This document shows positions 12,055 through 20,640 of a DNA stretch of 64,000 nt, one piece after another (the stretch's first letter is position 1; each line of letters begins with the position of its first letter). The notes beneath the pieces were generated by a model that was given only the letters and a program-made list of their open reading frames with translations, had not been told where the DNA came from and searched no databases. The DNA comes from Balaenoptera acutorostrata (Eukaryota; Chordata; Mammalia; Artiodactyla; Balaenopteridae): contig NC_080065.1 in NCBI RefSeq assembly GCF_949987535.1, forward strand, positions 43,005,239 through 43,069,238, in the 5' to 3' direction. A program made the translations under genes and the position numbers.

Positions 12055-12960
12055 TTAGAGAAGTTCCTTTAGCATTTGTTGTAGAGCTGGTTTGGTGGTG
12101 CTGAATTCTCTTAGCTTTTGCTTGTCTGTAAAGCTTTTGATTTCTCCCTCAAATCTAAATGAGATCCTTGCTGGGTAGAGTAATCTTGGTTGTAGGTTCT
12201 TCCCTTTCATCACTTTAAGTATTTCATGCCACTCCCTTCTGGCTTGCAGAGTTTCTGCTGAGAAATCAGCTGTTAACCTTATGGGGGTTCCCTTGTATGT
12301 TATTTGTCGTTTTTCCCTTGCTGCTTTCAATAATTTTTCTTTGTCTTTAATTTTTGCCACTTTGATTACTATGTGTCTCGGCGTGTTTCTCCTTGGGTTT
12401 ATTCTGTATGGGACTCTCTGCGCTTCCTGGACTTGGGTGGCTATTTCCTTTCCCATGTTAGGGAAGTTTTCGATTATAATCTCTTCAAATATTTTCTCTG
12501 GTCCTTTCTCTCTCTCTTCTCCTTCTGGGACCCCTATAATGCGAATGTTGTTGCGTTTAATGTTGTCCCAGAGGTCTCTTAGGCTGTCTTCATTTCTTTT
12601 TATTCTTTTTTCTTTAGTCTGTTCCGCAGCAGTGAATTCCACCATTCTGTCTTCCAGGTCACTTATCCGTTCTTCTGCCTCAGTTATTCTGCTATTGATT
12701 CCTTCTAGTGTAGTTTTCATTTCAGTTATTGTATTGGTCATCTCTGTTTGTTTGTTCTTTAATTCCTCTAGGTCTTTGTTAATCATTTCTTGCATCTTCT
12801 CAATCTTTGCCTCCATTCTTATTCCGAGGTCCTGGATCATCTTCACTATCATTATTCTGAATTCTTTTTCTGGAAGGTTGCCTATCTCCACTTCATTTAG
12901 TTGTTTTTCTGGGGTTTTTTCTTGTTCCTTCATCTGGTACATAGCCCTCTGCCTTTTCAT
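12055..12960 (-). CDS. L1 ORF1 protein: RNA-binding chaperone
   Basis: An uninterrupted frame of 301 codons, starting [15 protein letters not shown] and ending QMLKELL. ORF1p trimerises, coats L1 RNA and acts as a nucleic-acid chaperone in the ribonucleoprotein. A heptad-rich coiled coil spans about residues 40-130 ([28 protein letters not shown]). An RRM-like domain follows ([12 protein letters not shown] through [20 protein letters not shown]), then the C-terminal domain ([20 protein letters not shown]). The frame stays open 26 codons further upstream, but those codons come partly from the inserted SINE's tail, so I place the start at 12960. The N-terminus is shorter than in human ORF1p, normal for this lineage as far as I can tell. 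Confidence 0.94.
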   Translation of the reverse strand: MKRQRAMYQMKEQEKTPEKQLNEVEIGNLPEKEFRIMIVKMIQDLGIRMEAKIEKMQEMINKDLEELKNKQTEMTNTITEMKTTLEGINSRITEAEERISDLEDRMVEFTAAEQTKEKRIKRNEDSLRDLWDNIKRNNIRIIGVPEGEEREKGPEKIFEEIIIENFPNMGKEIATQVQEAQRVPYRINPRRNTPRHIVIKVAKIKDKEKLLKAAREKRQITYKGTPIRLTADFSAETLQARREWHEILKVMKGKNLQPRLLYPARISFRFEGEIKSFTDKQKLREFSTTKPALQQMLKELL

Positions 12961-13009
12961 CTTCTCTGTCTTTCTGTAACTGTGGTTTTTGGTCCACAGG
13001 CTGCAGGAT

Positions 13010-13334
13010 TGTAGTTTTTCTTTTTTTTTTTTTTCCAATTGTTAATTTATTTATTTATGGCTGTGTTGGGTCTTCGTTTCTGTGTGAGGGCTTTCTCTAG
13101 TTGTGGCAAGCGGGGTCCACTCTTCATCGCGGTGCGCCGGCCTCTCACTATCACGGCCTCTCCTGTTACGGAGCACAGGCTCCAGACGCGCAGGCTCAGT
13201 AATTGTGGCTCACGGGCCCAGCCGCTCCACGGCATGTGGGATCCTCCCAGACCAGGGCTCGAACCCGTGTCCCCTGCATTGGCAGGCAGACTCTCAACCA
13301 CTGCGCCACCAGGGAAGCCCCTGTAGTTTTTCTT
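13010..13334 (-). mobile_element. CHR-type SINE inserted in the L1 5'UTR
   Basis: A tRNA-Glu-derived SINE on the minus strand, its A-tail at 13021-13035 and its head ('gggcttccctggtgg' on the minus strand) ending at 13321. The interval given includes the duplicated flanks 'tgtagtttttctt' at 13010-13022 and 13322-13334, an exact 13-bp TSD. On the minus strand it therefore has the same sense as the L1. It lies about 50 bases upstream of the ORF1 start. It must have entered this L1, or its source copy, after the L1 5'UTR existed. Confidence 0.93.
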
Positions 13335-13411
13335 GCTTCTGTTGTCTGCCCTCTGGTGGTTGAGGCTATCTAAGAGGCTTGATGGGAGGCTCTGGTGGTG
13401 GGTAGAGCTGA

Positions 13412-13561
13412 CTGTTGCTGTGGCGGTCAGAGCTCAGTAAAACCTTAATCCACTTGACTGTTGATGGGTGGGGCTGGGTTCCCTCCCTGTTGCTGTGGCG
13501 ATCAGAGCCCAGTAAAACCTTAATCCACTTGACTGTTGATGGGTGGGGCTGGGTTCCCTCC
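13412..13561 (-). repeat. 75-bp tandem duplication in the L1 5'UTR
   Basis: Two adjacent copies begin at 13412 and 13487 ('ctgttgctgtggcg'), 75 bases apart, differing at only a few positions. Both carry 'taaaaccttaatccactt' and end 'gggttccctcc'. A third copy starts at 13562 ('ctgttgg') and then diverges. Duplicated 5'UTR modules are known in several L1 lineages and can alter promoter strength. Confidence 0.92.
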
Positions 13562-14222
13562 CTGTTGGTTGTTTTGCCTGAGGCAACCCAACACTGGAGC
13601 CTACCCGTGCTCTTTGGTGGGGTTAATGGCAGACTCTGGGAGGGCTCACGCCAAGGAGAACTTCCCAGGACCTCTGCTGCCAGTGTCCTTATCCCCACGG
13701 TGAAACAGAGCCACCACTCGCCTCTGCAGGAGACCCCCCAACACCAGCAGGTACGTCTGGTTCAGTCTCCCCCAGGGTCACTGCTCCTTCCCCTGGGTCC
13801 CGATGCACACATTACTTTGTGTGTGCCCTCCAAGAGTGGGGTCTCTGTTTCCCCCAGTCCTGTCACAGTCCTGCAATCAATTCCCACTAGACTTCAAAGT
13901 CTGATTCTCTAGGAATTCCTCCTCCCTTTGCCGGACCCCCAGGTTGGGAAGCCTGAGGTGGGGCTCAGAACCTTCACTCCAGTGGGTGGACTTCTGTGGT
14001 ATAAGTGTTCGCCAGTCTGTGAGTCACCCACCCAGCAGTTATGGGATTTGATTTTACTCTGATTGCGCCCCTCCTACCGTCTCACTGTGGCTTCTCCTCT
14101 GTCCTTGGACGTGGGGTGTCCTCCTTGGTGAAGTCCAGGGTCTTCCTGTCAATGATTGTCCAGCAGCCAGTTGTGATTCTGGTGCTCTCGCAAGAGGGAG
14201 TGAGAGCACGTCCTTCTACTCC

Positions 14223-14230
14223 GCCATCTT
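14223..14230 (-). promoter_or_regulatory. YY1 core at L1 5' end
   Basis: Minus-strand 'aagatggc' near the first bases of the element, matching the YY1-binding core conserved at L1 5' ends. This is an inference from sequence and position. Confidence 0.6.
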
Positions 14231-14242
14231 GGTTAATCTCCT

Positions 14243-14258
14243 CAGGAATCACATTTTT
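14243..14258. repeat. Target-site duplication, right copy
   Basis: Identical to 6694-6709. It marks the 5' boundary of the young L1. Confidence 0.95.
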
Positions 14259-14739
14259 AATGATAGGCATTAATTTACTAGAGTATACAGAAACAAAGCA
14301 TCAAGAAAAGAAACTCTTCTCAAAAGTATATCACATCAGAACTAGTTAACAGATCTGTGTTGAAATTCTATTACTTCTTCTGAAAAAAATAAGAACAATA
14401 ATTTAAAAAATAATCTTAAAACAATTAATTTAGTTCAAAAGTAAAATAAGTGGTATGGAAAATAATGAGATTTTCATCTCTGGAAGTGTTTAAGCAGAGA
14501 ATACATGATTGTCAGTTAAGAATGTTGTAGAATGAGTTACTTAACCGGGAGGTGATTTAGAAAATCTCAAATTCCTTTCTATGATTTTCACTTGTTTAAC
14601 CCATGGCCATCTTCTCAAATTTAATACACTAAGCAATTATCTCACATTGTTTTTTCTGGTACCAGTTCCTTCTCTTCCTATGGAATTTTTCACTTAGAAA
14701 TTGTGCAGTTGTAGAGTGACAAGAGAGTTATCTAAGGCT
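14259..14739. other. AT-rich unique sequence
   Basis: No gene or recognised repeat in these 480 bases. Confidence 0.5.
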
Positions 14740-15230
14740 AGCTAGACATTTTTAGAAGTTCCTATGTAGAATGCTACCATCATGTTTGGAACTAGGCCAA
14801 CTGTGATGTTCTCATTCCTCTTTGCCATTGATTAGTCTAGGGATGAGCATGTGACCAGTTCCTACCAAGAAAATTTAAAGGGAAAGATTCTTACATAAAG
14901 GGAAGGAGTTATTTTCTTCCCTGGTAAGGAGAAAGTTTTGTCAGAAGAATATCATTTTCTTTCTTAGCATATAGCTATGAAGGATAGCTGACGTGTGGCC
15001 ACAGTGTTTGTAATTGTGGCTACCATTCTTGGAAATTGAAGGAATGGTCAAGGGAATTGCAGAAATGCGGCTCCAGAGCCTTAATATCCTGAGTTACCAA
15101 ATTTTACTTAGGACTCACCACCTCCAGACTCTTGTTAAGCAAACTCCAAATGTTCTTATGTTTTAATTCACTTTTAGAAGATATTCTATTTTAAGCAGAC
15201 AAAACATTTTAAACTAATACATTATACAAA
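14740..15230 (+). repeat. Old mammalian interspersed repeat, family unresolved
   Basis: The motif 'gggatgagcatgtgaccagt', followed by 'gatagctgacgtgtggccac' and a closing 'aaactaatac', resembles a medium-reiterated mammalian repeat that I cannot name with confidence. It is strongly diverged. Confidence 0.35.
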
Positions 15231-15282
15231 TATTACATGACTATAAATTGTAGTAAGTTTCATCAATAAAAAATAAATGGGT

Positions 15283-15600
15283 GGGGGCTTCCCTGGTGGC
15301 GCAGTGATTGAGAATCTGCCTGCCAATGCAGGGGACACGGGTTCGAGCCCTGGTCTGGGAGGATCCCACATGCCGCGGAGCAGCTGGGCCCGTGAGCCAC
15401 AACTACTGAGCCTGCAGGTCTGGAGCCTGTGCTCTGCAGCAAGAGAGGCCGCAACAGTGAGAGGCCCGTGCACCGCGATGAAGAGTGGCCCCCGCTTGCC
15501 GCAACTGGAGAGAGCCCTCGCACGGAGACGAGGACCCAACACAGCCATAGATAAATAGATGGATAGATAAATAAATAAATAAAAATAAAAAAAAAAAAGA
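15283..15600 (+). mobile_element. CHR-type SINE, first of a tandem pair
   Basis: A tRNA-Glu-derived SINE with head 'gggggcttccctggtggcgc', a B-box-like 'gggttcgagccc', and an A-rich tail containing TAGA/TAAA repeats. It is preceded by 'aaataaatggg' (15271-15281) and followed by the same motif at 15601-15611. Transcription would be by RNA polymerase III from the internal A and B boxes, with movement depending on L1 proteins. Confidence 0.95.
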
Positions 15601-15611
15601 AAATAAATGGG

Positions 15612-15898
15612 GGGGCTTCCCTGGTGGCGCAGTGGTTGGGAATCTGCCTGCCAATGCAGGGGACGCGGGTTTGAGCCCTGGTCTGGGAAGATCCCACATG
15701 CCACGGAGCAACTAAGCCCGTGAGCTACAAGTACTGAGCCTTCGCGTCTGGAGCCTGTGCTCCGCAACGTGAGAGGCCTGCGCACGGCGATGAAGAGTGG
15801 CTCCCGCTTGCTGCAACTAGAGAAAAAGCCCTTGCACAGGGGCGGAGACCCAACACAGCCAAAAATAAATAAATAAATTAAAAAATAATAATAAAAAA
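15612..15898 (+). mobile_element. CHR-type SINE, second of a tandem pair
   Basis: The same family and orientation as its neighbour, but clearly diverged from it (for example the head reads 'gcagtggttgggaatctgcc', and later 'gtgagctacaagtactgagc'). It has a (TAAA)n-type tail. It is flanked by 'aaataaatgggg' motifs at 15601-15611 and 15899-15910. Confidence 0.95.
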
Positions 15899-16059
15899 AA
15901 ATAAATGGGGAGATAAGAGATTACCCGTAACAGGAGAGACATACCTACACTAACTAATCAGAAAATTCTTCAATGAAAAGGTACATTAAATGTTAGGCCC
16001 GAGCAGAAACTATCCATGTGTTGAGTGTATTGTGTGGCTATTTTGTGGGGAAGGGGTGA

Positions 16060-16545
16060 GAGATTTCATGTGGGAAAGCTCTGAAGCAGAAAAGAGCATG
16101 GTTATTAGTAGGAAGGGTAAGAAGGCCTGTGAGCTTGCAGAATAAAGAATAGGAAGAGGAAGAGAAAGGGTAAGTTTAAGGGTTAGATGAAGAGTTTTTA
16201 AATTTGCAATGGGTATTTATATTTTATCCTAGTGCAATTATAGCTTTTGAAAATCTGGTAGTGAGAAGCTGGGGTTTACACAATCAGACTTGTGTTTTCA
16301 ATGTGTCATCCTGTGTTGAGAAAGTTTTGAGTAGAGGGATTTGGAGTGGCGGTGACATGTCTGGCACAAGCCTACTGCAGATGTTCAGGGAAAAGATAAT
16401 AGTAACTTGGAGTAGCATGGTGGTGGTGTAATGGAAATATGTATATAAATCTGAAATATTTTAGCAATAGGCAAAGCTCTGTGATGAATAGGATGTGGGG
16501 CCTGAAAGAAAGAGGAAAGTGTCAAGTAGGATTCCTAGATTTCTG
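16060..16545 (-). repeat. L2 LINE fragment
   Basis: Reads as a diverged minus-strand L2 3' region: 'ttttgagtagagggatttgg', 'agtggcggtgacatgtctgg', 'aggatgtggggcctgaaaga', in the order expected for that family read in reverse. It has no coding capacity. Confidence 0.55.
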
Positions 16546-16559
16546 ACAGGAGCCATCGT

Positions 16560-17924
16560 GTTGATAATGGTTTTAATCAACAAGATTGGCAAAAATGGAA
16601 GAGGAATTGACTTGTAAGGAAAAGTATTATGAGTTTGGAATTTTTACAACAAAGTCTAAACAGACATGCAAAAGACACATTGGATACCAGATTCTGGGAT
16701 TCAAAAGAGTGATACAGGATTGTCAAAAAAATGTATGAGTGTTTAGAGTATATATGGCACGGCTTTGCATATTGCATTATTGGGTGTTTATAATATTAAT
16801 GATCATCGAAAGAATGGACAAAATTAACATAATGTGTATGCATAAATTCTATTATTAACCAGGAGACACATTTGCATAAGAATTAATTTTCTAAAGGAAT
16901 TAGCTCATTAATAAGTAGTTTGCTTCTGTTTATCAAGATGGCAGGGACTTGGGTAATGAATGTTAGAACAATGAAGAACCTCTATATTTGAAGCCACTGG
17001 GATGACATGTTGAACAAGTACATGCTCTGACAAATGCCCTGGGGTTCAGAAAGAGGAAGAGCCTTAACTTACTGTTTGGGGTAAACTTGTTTCCTTGTTT
17101 ACCACCTGCAAGGACTATCACCCTCCTTGACAACCATCTTTGATTCTGCCATCTTCCATGTATCTTTCTTGTTGATTATTCCTGCTTAATGCCTTTCCAT
17201 ATGGCTTTATTTACTGCTTGATTTTAAAATTTTGAATGGGTGCAGTATGATTAAATACTTCACAGTTATAATAAGCCCTGTGTCTAGGCAATTATTCAGT
17301 GGATTTAACCTGAATATTATGGCCGGTTTCATCTGCTCAAAATATTTTAGTTGCTCTCCATTTTTGTAGCATGAAGTCTGAGTTTCATGGTTTGACATTT
17401 GAGGCATTTAACAAAAATTCTGATTTTTCTTTTTGTGTAAACACTAGTAATACTTAATATTGCTTATTTTATGTATGGCAACTTATGTTTTAATTTATAA
17501 TCTAGTTCAACAGCATTTAATGGATAACTGCTACATGCAAAGGTCTATACTATATTTTACTGGAAGGTGTATAGTCTTTACCAAGAGTGATTTGTAATTA
17601 AACACGCTGTATCATTAATTATCTTTCTGTGTAGATATTTTTAAAATCTCATTTAGTGTACAGACTTAACTAATTCTTATTAGCATTCTCTAAAGCCCTT
17701 AGAACCAAAACGTAATTTTTTTGGTAGTTATTGATCACTGCAGTTTAGATATGACAAGAATGTGAAAATAAGAAGACTGGAGTTGTATATCCAGTCTAGG
17801 TATAGGCTGTTAGAAGCAGCACATGCCATTCTTTGTGTCTGACCATTTGTAAGATTAGTTATCTGGGCACTAGAAAAAAAGATAAGCAGAGAATAATTTG
17901 TTCAAACTAAACTTTTAGTGCTGA
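16560..17924. other. Unique AT-rich sequence
   Basis: No gene recognised. A weak L2/MIR-tail-like stretch ('ttcaacagcatttaatggat') near 17505 could be the remnant of an old repeat. Confidence 0.45.
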
Positions 17925-18165
17925 ATCTTTGAAAACATTGTTTATAATACTAAAAAATAAGAATCAACCTAATGTCTAACAATGTGGGTTAGAAACTATA
18001 GTATGCATCCATACAATTAAACACTTGACAGTCATTAAAAGGATGATGTGGGTCTGGATTTGATATAATGGTAAATATTTACAGAAAAAGATAGGTAACA
18101 AAATCTGAATAGATTATAATGCCAACTTTAAAGTTATAAATTAATATAATTTGATTTTATTAATA
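17925..18165 (+). mobile_element. Old L1 fragment
   Basis: A diverged L1M-type ORF2 3' region: 'gaatcaacctaatgtctaac', 'atgcatccatacaattaaac' and 'cagtcattaaaaggatgatg' match the conserved order of the L1 C-terminal coding region. It is decayed beyond translation. Confidence 0.7.
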
Positions 18166-18287
18166 TAAAAATTTGGAAGCCGCAAAGCAAAATTCTAAGA
18201 ATATTTTCTTCAGTGCTGAACTTGTACATACTTTTTTCTTGTTTTTGTATCTTTTTTTCAAATATTATCTTAATAAAGAGGAATAAT

Positions 18288-18341
18288 ATGCATTATTATA
18301 AGTACCAATACCATTATTATAACAGTAATATAATAATGCAT
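18288..18341. repeat. 13-bp perfect inverted repeat
   Basis: The arms 'atgcattattata' (18288-18300) and 'tataataatgcat' (18329-18341) are exact reverse complements with a 28-base loop that is itself AT-rich. This is potential hairpin or cruciform sequence and may be chance in AT-rich DNA. Confidence 0.7.
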
Positions 18342-18344
18342 ACC

Positions 18345-18530
18345 ATTGTTCATAGTGCAGGTTCCAAGTGAGACTTGATTCAAATTTCACTACTGACACT
18401 GTCCAACATTGGGAAAGTTGTTTAATCACTCTGTGCCTCAGTTTCCTCTCTTTCTGATAAGGATAATGATAGTACCAACCTCAAGGTGATAAGAGATAAA
18501 GCACCTGGAATATATTAATCACCACACAAA
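18345..18530 (+). repeat. MIR SINE
   Basis: It follows the MIR consensus order: 'caggttccaagtgagacttg', then 'tgggaaagttgtttaatcac', 'tctgtgcctcagtttcctct', then 'ggataatgatagtaccaacc' and 'gcacctgg'. It is an ancient, inactive tRNA-derived SINE. Confidence 0.9.
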
Positions 18531-20157
18531 TTTCAGAAATAGGTAAAAGTAAATAGACACATAAACATCAATTTTATTTTGTTCACAACTGTTATCTCTA
18601 ATAAACTCTCCACAGTGTACTTTGTCATATGTAAGTATTAAGCAAATGCTTTCTGACTGAAACTTGAAGATATATGTGTGTATTTGTATCTTTACATACA
18701 TGTGCTCAGTGAATTAAGCATATCCTTTGATGTGTGCTTGTCATTTTATTCTACATAAAAAAATGTAGATGATTTTTACACAAGGTACTCTGAGGTCAAG
18801 TCCATTTTTATATATTCCAAATGGTAAACAAGTCACAGAACACCTTTATTAATAATAAACATTTTAAGTGAAAATAAGGAATGAACTGATCAAAAAATCT
18901 CATTGAAAAGATTTAAAATGCTGATTAACCACTGAACAACTCCAATACTTTAAGTTAGTAGGGTCTATAGTCACTCTGCGTACATGTATAACTACAAACA
19001 GATGGTTTATAGATAAGGAAATATCTTTTGTCCCTAAGTTATATTCATTTTCCCTTAAATATTTTTGCTATTTCAAGAATTTTCTATTTCATTATTTTCT
19101 GGAATATATTTTCTTCATTTCAATACTGACATCATGTCTTGCAAGGACCATAGTTTAACAGCAGATAGTAAATTGATGGAGATTATAGTTGTTTTGTACC
19201 CAAATATAGTCTGGCATCAAAGCTATTATTAATGATAAAACATTTTTTGCTTTCACATAGTTGTTATAATTGTGACTGCTGGGAACCAAAACTGTACAAT
19301 CAGGTATCCATGCTTATTTTTCCAGCATTAACATTGGACTTGAAACTTCATATTAATCTAAAAATGGCTACATTATAAATAATATATATCTTATCTGGAG
19401 GAAAAAAAAAAGAGTGAAATAATTTTCTCCAGAAAAACATTCTTTTTTTTTTTTTTGACATGTAATACTCCTCTATATTCAATTACCTAAGTGACTACAG
19501 CTAGCCTTTTATACTTAATTTTCAGTGTTACTGATAAATGCCTCCCAAGCTGTGTGATGCCATTACTTAATTACTCCTGAATATGATTACATGTAACAAT
19601 TTATTTCCCTCATGATGTCTATTAAACAATGTTTATTTGTTAACAGTTCTGATAGATTATAAACCTCACAGAAGGAACAGATGTGGACTTACTTCTTCCT
19701 TTTTCCCCAAGAATATTTAATAAATGTAAAATACATGAAATTATTTGTGTGCATATATAAGTATGTACACATATATGTATACATGTATGTATCTGTATAT
19801 ATGTAATATGTGTAAATTGGGGGGTTACCAAATTCTTTCTTGTTTCTCAATTTCGTTCCATTAGTCTCCTTATTGATCTCTGTACCAATGTCATGCTTTA
19901 AAAATTAATAGAAAATTTGTAGATTTGGCACAGTGCAGTTTCCCCAGCTTTTGGACTCCCTCCTCCTGCTCCCCAAATTTGGATCACAATGTTTCCCTTC
20001 AGATTTGTGTAGGTGTTGATCCGTTGCCTGTTGGTGTTGACTATTGTAGTGATTTTACAGTTATAGTTTTATGACATATAAATGTTTTTCTAAAGAGTTG
20101 AATGGTTAATATTTCTTTGTTTTAAGTTTCATTAAAAAGTAGTTTTACCATATACAG
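18531..20157. other. AT-rich sequence without genes
   Basis: No gene seen. It contains a T-run at 19443-19456 and a TATG/CATA-rich low-complexity patch at about 19745-19812. Confidence 0.5.
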
Positions 20158-20640
20158 GTATGATGTTCAATTTTATGTGTTAATTTGACTGTGGCACAAG
20201 GTGCCCAGATATTTGGTCAAACATTATTCTGGGTGTTTCTATGAGGGTGTTTTGGGTGAGATTAGCAGTTAAATTGGTGGACAGAGTAAAGCCGATTACC
20301 TTCCCTAATTTAGTGGCCTCATCCAATCAACTGAAGGCCTGAATAGAAAAAAAGCTGACCTTTCCCTGAGAGAATTCTTCTGCTTCATGGCCTCCAAGCT
20401 GGGGCACTGGCTCTTCCTGGTTCTAAAGAAGCTTCAGGCCACCAGACTCAAAAAGGGACATTGGCTCTGCAGTTTTGGACTTGCCAGTTTCCATAATTGC
20501 ATGAGCCAATTCCTTATAGTAAATAATAAATATAGTAATTACATATACATAATATATATCTAGAAAAGGATATTTTCTCTTCAAAAAGTATTGAAAAAAA
20601 ATCCATCCTATTGGTTCTTTTTCTCTGGAGAACATTAAAT
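20158..20640 (+). repeat. Medium-reiterated mammalian repeat, family not assigned
   Basis: It begins 'tgatgttcaattttatgtgt', continues 'ggtgcccagatatttggtca' and 'cctcatccaatcaactgaag', and ends 'catcctattggttctttttc'. I recognise this order as a common old repeat in placental mammals but cannot name the family reliably. It may be interrupted around 20540-20600 by an AT-rich patch. Confidence 0.65.

Larger units (their letters stand above)
6710..14242 (-). mobile_element. Full-length L1 retrotransposon with intact ORFs
   Basis: A complete minus-strand L1 bounded by an exact 16-bp TSD, 7,533 bp long including one inserted SINE (about 0.3 kb) and about 1.27 kb of extra 3' sequence. In transcript order it has a 5'UTR beginning near 'ccaagatggcgg' (right end), ORF1 (12055-12960), a 58-base spacer, ORF2 (8178-11996), a short 3'UTR, and then the appended segment with its own poly(A) signals. 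L1s move by target-primed reverse transcription in the nucleus. Both ORFs are uninterrupted, which is unusual, because nearly all L1 copies are truncated or mutated. An antisense SINE in the 5'UTR may reduce expression. Whether it can move is unknown. Confidence 0.96.
13335..14242 (-). promoter_or_regulatory. L1 5'UTR / internal promoter region
   Basis: About 0.9 kb of GC-richer sequence between the L1 5' end and the inserted SINE. L1 5'UTRs carry an internal RNA polymerase II promoter. At the very 5' end the minus strand reads 'aagatggc' (14223-14230), the core of a YY1 site, which in L1s positions the transcription start. The region also holds a 75-bp tandem duplication. Its proximal part resembles the older L1's 5'UTR near 47900 ('gcctgagg', 'aacactggag'), but the distal parts do not match. 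Confidence 0.85.

Noticed and set aside
12281..12979. 232-codon open frame on the + strand
   Set aside because: It is antisense to intact L1 ORF1, with hydrophobic, repetitive composition typical of the complement of a Lys/Glu-rich coding region.
13039..13363. Several 80-95 codon frames on both strands
   Set aside because: They are translations of the GC-rich CHR SINE. The same frames appear at every SINE copy (15263-15785, 61203-61457).
13415..13912. 165-codon open frame on the + strand
   Set aside because: It lies antisense in the L1 5'UTR, and its internal repeat is the 75-bp duplication being translated. No independent gene evidence.
15340..15360. B-box-like 'gggttcgagccc' as a tRNA gene
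   Set aside because: It belongs to the tRNA-derived head of a SINE. No intact cloverleaf or acceptor stem is present.
15222..15785. 187-codon frame on the minus strand
   Set aside because: It spans both tandem SINEs and their simple-repeat tail. It is a chance read-through of repeats.
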